From the NCBI GenBank assembly GCA_904063045.1, contig CAJFCJ010000004.1, positions 246,195 through 310,194 on the forward strand: 64,000 nt of DNA. Reading direction: 5' to 3'. Position 1 is the stretch's first letter; every line of letters starts with the position of its first letter. Below are positions 61,088 to 64,000 of this stretch, one piece after another. Made by a program: the position numbers and the translations under genes. The notes beneath the pieces were generated by a model. The model had not been told where the DNA came from, did not search any database, and saw only the letters and a list, made by a program, of their open reading frames with translations. This DNA is from Dimorphilus gyrociliatus. Taxonomy: Eukaryota > Annelida > Polychaeta > Dinophilidae.

Positions 61088-62974
61088 TCAATCGCTCTCT
61101 GAATCCGTTTCACTCTTCATCGCTTTTATTGTGCTTTCAACTAAGATTTTATCTTCTTCATCGTAGTCCCTCTTAACTTTAACGTCATTAGATTTACTAC
61201 GTCGTCTTCGCCGTTCTTTGCTCTTGTCTCGTCGGTCTCTGTGCCTAATCGAACGAGATCTTCTGGATCTTCTCTTTCGGCTCCTTGATCTAGATTTTCG
61301 TCGGGAACGAGAATGCCTTCTTTTAGACCTGGATCTCCTGTGCCTTGATTTTGATCTGTGGCGTCTTTTCGATCTTGAACGTGATCTCTTATAAGCTTTT
61401 GGCTTCTTTTCTTCGTCGCTATCGTGTCGTTTCTTCTTTGTTACTGGTTCCGTTTCCTCGCATTCACTTTCCTAGTTTAAAAAATTCAATTTGGGAATTG
61501 AAATATTTAAAAAGAAATTTACCTTAGACTTTTCGATTTCTCTTTCATCCTTTGTATCTTTTGCGTCTTCTTTAGATCTTGTTTCTGCCTCATCTTTTTC
61601 CTCTGTTAGCTCATCAGTGCTTTTTCTGTCCTCCTTCTCGCGACGCTTTGATTTGCGTTCACGAGACTTCGACCTTGACTTTCTGCGTCGGCGAGTTCGT
61701 GATCTTGAACGACGACGTCTTGCCGATCTACTTCTCGATCGCCTTCTTCTACTTCTCGAACGAGATCGGCGTCTCGACGACCTTAAAGTTGTATTAAAAT
61801 CGCTTTTTAATATTATATATTCTATCTAACTACATCTTATTGTTCAATTTTAATGACTTTAAAGAAATTAAAATTAAATTGTATGAAACACCTACCTTGG
61901 AGCTGGACTATAAGAACGCCTGACCCTGGAGTGATGTCCAGGAGATACAGATCGCCTTGGACTTCTGGAGTGGCTTCTGGACTTTGGACGTTTTTTTCCC
62001 ATTGTCCCTGGAGTTACAGCAGATTCAACACCTGTGCCAGCTGCCTTGGCAATGATAATTTGAGCTTCAGTTACCCTCTTCAAGGACTCTTCATATTCTT
62101 TGTTCTGCTCCATATTGTCATCTTTAATTGAAATTGTCGATTGCCGAACGCTTTAACAAACGAAAAAGTTGAGTGTAAATAATAGATTTTTTTTAGACAA
62201 ATTAAAAGAATATTTACATAATCGTTTCTTTCTCAAAAAATGCTGAATTCAAGCTTAGTGCAACGGAAACGGAATTCAGAGCAGCGTATTCAATAAAAGC
62301 CCCTCGAACTTCTATTCCATTTTCATCTATTCCAGTAGCAGCTCTCAAAAACTTGACATCTCCCGCTTGGGAGAAAAAGTTCATAACTTGATCAATACTT
62401 ACATCAGGCAAATTAGAAGCTACAACTGTTCTTGCTATCTGATCCTCTCTCTTTTTTTGATTAGGCTATAACAAAGTACATGTAACTTAGAAAATTCTCT
62501 CAAAATAGAAATATTACTTACATTGATAATGGTCTTCATTACTTCATCCTCTCTCATAGGTAAATGAGACATTGTAGCCTGATGGCTCATCATAAGAGCA
62601 TTTGCAGCCTGTAAAGCTGTTGTTTCATCGGGAATTTTACCTGTTAAGATGGTCAAGTTTGATAGTGCATTATTTTTGTCTATTATCTAGTATTATTAGA
62701 AAGCAGCGATCTTCTTACCTGGTTCATAAGCCCTCACATCTATCATTCGATCAAGAAATACAGTATTGTTTAAATGTAATGCAACTGAAACTGTTTCAGA
62801 ACTATCGAACTTTATAAACAAAATTTTTGTTGCAACCGGTATAACAGGATTATCCCGCTCCGGAAATAGCTTCATGTCAGATATTCGACCAATTGGATAA
62901 AACAAATTGCGCATATGCTCTCTTGTCACGGAGGGAGACAGATTTGCGACTTGAATAACTCTTGTGTACCCCAT
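61088..62974 (-). CDS. SREK1: Splicing regulator SREK1 (SR-related, two RRMs)
   Basis: SR-family-related splicing modulator. Six exons on the minus strand: 62719-62974, 62522-62640, 62218-62465, 61896-62150, 61523-61781 and 61088-61471. RRM1 begins RVIQVANLSPSVTREHMRNL, as in SREK1/SRSF11 rather than classical SR proteins. A linker rich in Met/Ala/His follows, then RRM2 (RTVVASNLPDVSIDQVMNFF). Then an acidic/Lys bridge (NKEYEESLKRVTEAQIIIAK, the conserved EExxKRVxEAQ element) and long Arg-Ser domains in exons 4-6 with a Glu/Lys-rich insert. It ends SETDSESD. About 454 residues. A TTTCAG lies 14 bases before the ATG. The long antisense ORFs over the RS part are shadows. Confidence 0.92.
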
Positions 62975-63277
62975 TGTATTACAATAGCTGAAACACATAT
63001 ATCAAGTTAGCATAAAGAACGCACCGCAAACGAATAGGTAACGAATTGATCAATTGGACTCCGTTTACTTAGAATCTTGATCTTATATCTATAAAAATAA
63101 CTTTATTTAGTTTACCTAGGTTTACTTCAATAGGTATAAACTGGGATTATTCATAAACTATTTATTAGTATCAAAAATAACAAAAAACTCACGGTACAAC
63201 TAAACGATAATATGAAGCTTTAAAACAGGAAGTTTCGATAAAAATTAAGTTACCAGTTTTCGTAATTTATTTTCAAG
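62975..63277. promoter_or_regulatory. Divergent interval between SREK1 and MOB4
   Basis: 303 bp between opposed starts, AT-rich. A YY1-like CAAGATGGCGG (63274-63284) includes the MOB4 start codon, and ATTTTCAAG before it also resembles a splice acceptor. Shared promoter inferred. Confidence 0.35.
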
Positions 63278-64000
63278 ATGGCGGAAACCGAAGAAAGAAT
63301 CTACAGAAGAAATCTTCCTGGCACTAAATTTAAAGTAATATGAAAAAATACCCTAAAAGTTTTCTCAAATAGTTAACCATTAAAACCGATCTTTACAGGA
63401 CTGGTGTCAATGGCCGGAGCAATCGTTTCAAGACATGGACAGCACTTTGGCAGTCCAACAAGTAAGCATAACAAATTTTATTAATTGCAACAATAAATAG
63501 CTAACTTCTGATCACAATTAGTATATTCAACAAATGATTCGGCGGGATTATTCCGATTGTGAGGCAATTTTAGCTCAACCTGAAAATCAAGATGAAGGAG
63601 TTTGGAAATACGAACATCTTAGACAATTTTGCATGGAGCTAAATGGTTTAGCCGTCTACTTACAAGTAATTCTTAAGCCAGTTTTTTTTTTTAAATTAAA
63701 AGCAGAGAAGTTGCATTGACATCTTTCAGAGAATGTAAAAAAGATTATATGCCTTTGCAAATAGGAAGCCTTGTTTAATATAATTTACTGGTCAATTAAG
63801 TTGTTCTAATATTTACAAAAATCTATATCAGGAAGAATGTCATCCGGAAAAGTGCAGTCAAATGACAGCAACAGAACAATGGATTTTTCTATGTGCAGCT
63901 CATAAAACGCCAAAAGAATGTCCAGCTATTGATTATACAAGACACACATTAGATGGTGCAGCTTGTCTGTTAAACAGTAATAAATACTTTCCTAGCAGGT
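63278..64000 (+). CDS. MOB4: MOB4/phocein, 5' part (continues beyond window)
   Basis: MOB-family adaptor of the STRIPAK phosphatase complex. Exons 63278-63334, 63399-63461, 63522-63665 and 63832 to about 63998, where the window ends at a probable donor (AGCAG|GT). Starts [19 protein letters not shown]; then [40 protein letters not shown], the zinc-ligand Cys/His region ([11 protein letters not shown]) and [40 protein letters not shown]. These agree with vertebrate MOB4 rather than MOB1-3. The C-terminal third lies outside the window. Confidence 0.96.

Noticed and set aside
61491-61829. 112-codon Ser/Leu/Arg-rich plus-strand ORF
   Set aside because: Antisense shadow of the SREK1 Arg-Ser repeats.

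Overview
The window is nuclear DNA of an animal with a compact, AT-rich genome. All genes are eukaryotic, most introns are about 45-100 bp with GT...AG borders, and intergenic spaces are usually 0.2-0.6 kb. The gene content is bilaterian (MDC1, KIF14-like kinesin, TLCD5, DYNLT5, SMIM30, PNPLA lipase, Mi-2/CHD, many BTB proteins). Such short introns and dense packing recall miniaturised invertebrates such as compact-genome annelids, but no species can be assigned from the sequence. I support 24 protein-coding genes (symplekin and MOB4 cut by the window edges), one broken THAP-type gene, five tRNA-Ala genes and one candidate H/ACA snoRNA.

Layout, left to right: symplekin 3' part (+); exportin-2/CSE1L (-); RAB11 (+); SMIM30 (-); five tandem identical tRNA-Ala(UGC) genes (-); WBP2 (-); rabenosyn-5 (+); SEC23 (-); RPA1 (+); Mi-2/CHD (-); a BTB-BACK protein (+); an intronless RING/B-box protein (+); a 2.4 kb gene-poor stretch; a kelch-like BTB protein (-); TLCD5/TMEM136 (-); an MDC1-like checkpoint adaptor (+); MED9 (-); dyskerin (+) with a candidate H/ACA snoRNA in its third intron; an LC3 protein (-); a patatin-like lipase with two alternative last exons (-); a degraded THAP gene (-); an AT-rich gene-free stretch; DYNLT5 (+); a KIF14-like kinesin (-); PRMT1 (-); RPS15 (+); SREK1 (-); MOB4 5' part (+).

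Most genes are housekeeping: mRNA 3' processing and splicing (symplekin, SREK1), transcription and chromatin (MED9, Mi-2, PRMT1), nuclear transport (CSE1L), membrane traffic and autophagy (RAB11, rabenosyn-5, SEC23, LC3), translation and rRNA modification (RPS15, tRNA-Ala, dyskerin), and DNA replication or damage response (RPA1, MDC1). Many neighbours are head-to-head with short shared 5' regions (CSE1L/RAB11, WBP2/rabenosyn, SEC23/RPA1, Mi-2/BTB, TLCD5/MDC1, MED9/dyskerin, PRMT1/RPS15, SREK1/MOB4). The clustering looks like ordinary dense packing, not an operon or a functional island.

The observations most worth following are: the H/ACA-type RNA inside the gene of its own pseudouridine synthase; an MDC1 protein with about 15 TQ repeats, mostly T-Q-x-I; a tandem duplication of the last exon of the PNPLA gene; the very short PRMT1/RPS15 divergent interval; and an upstream ORF whose stop codon abuts the RPA1 start codon. 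Exon borders were read by eye from splice consensus, reading frame and remembered family sequence, so individual junctions may be off by a few bases.
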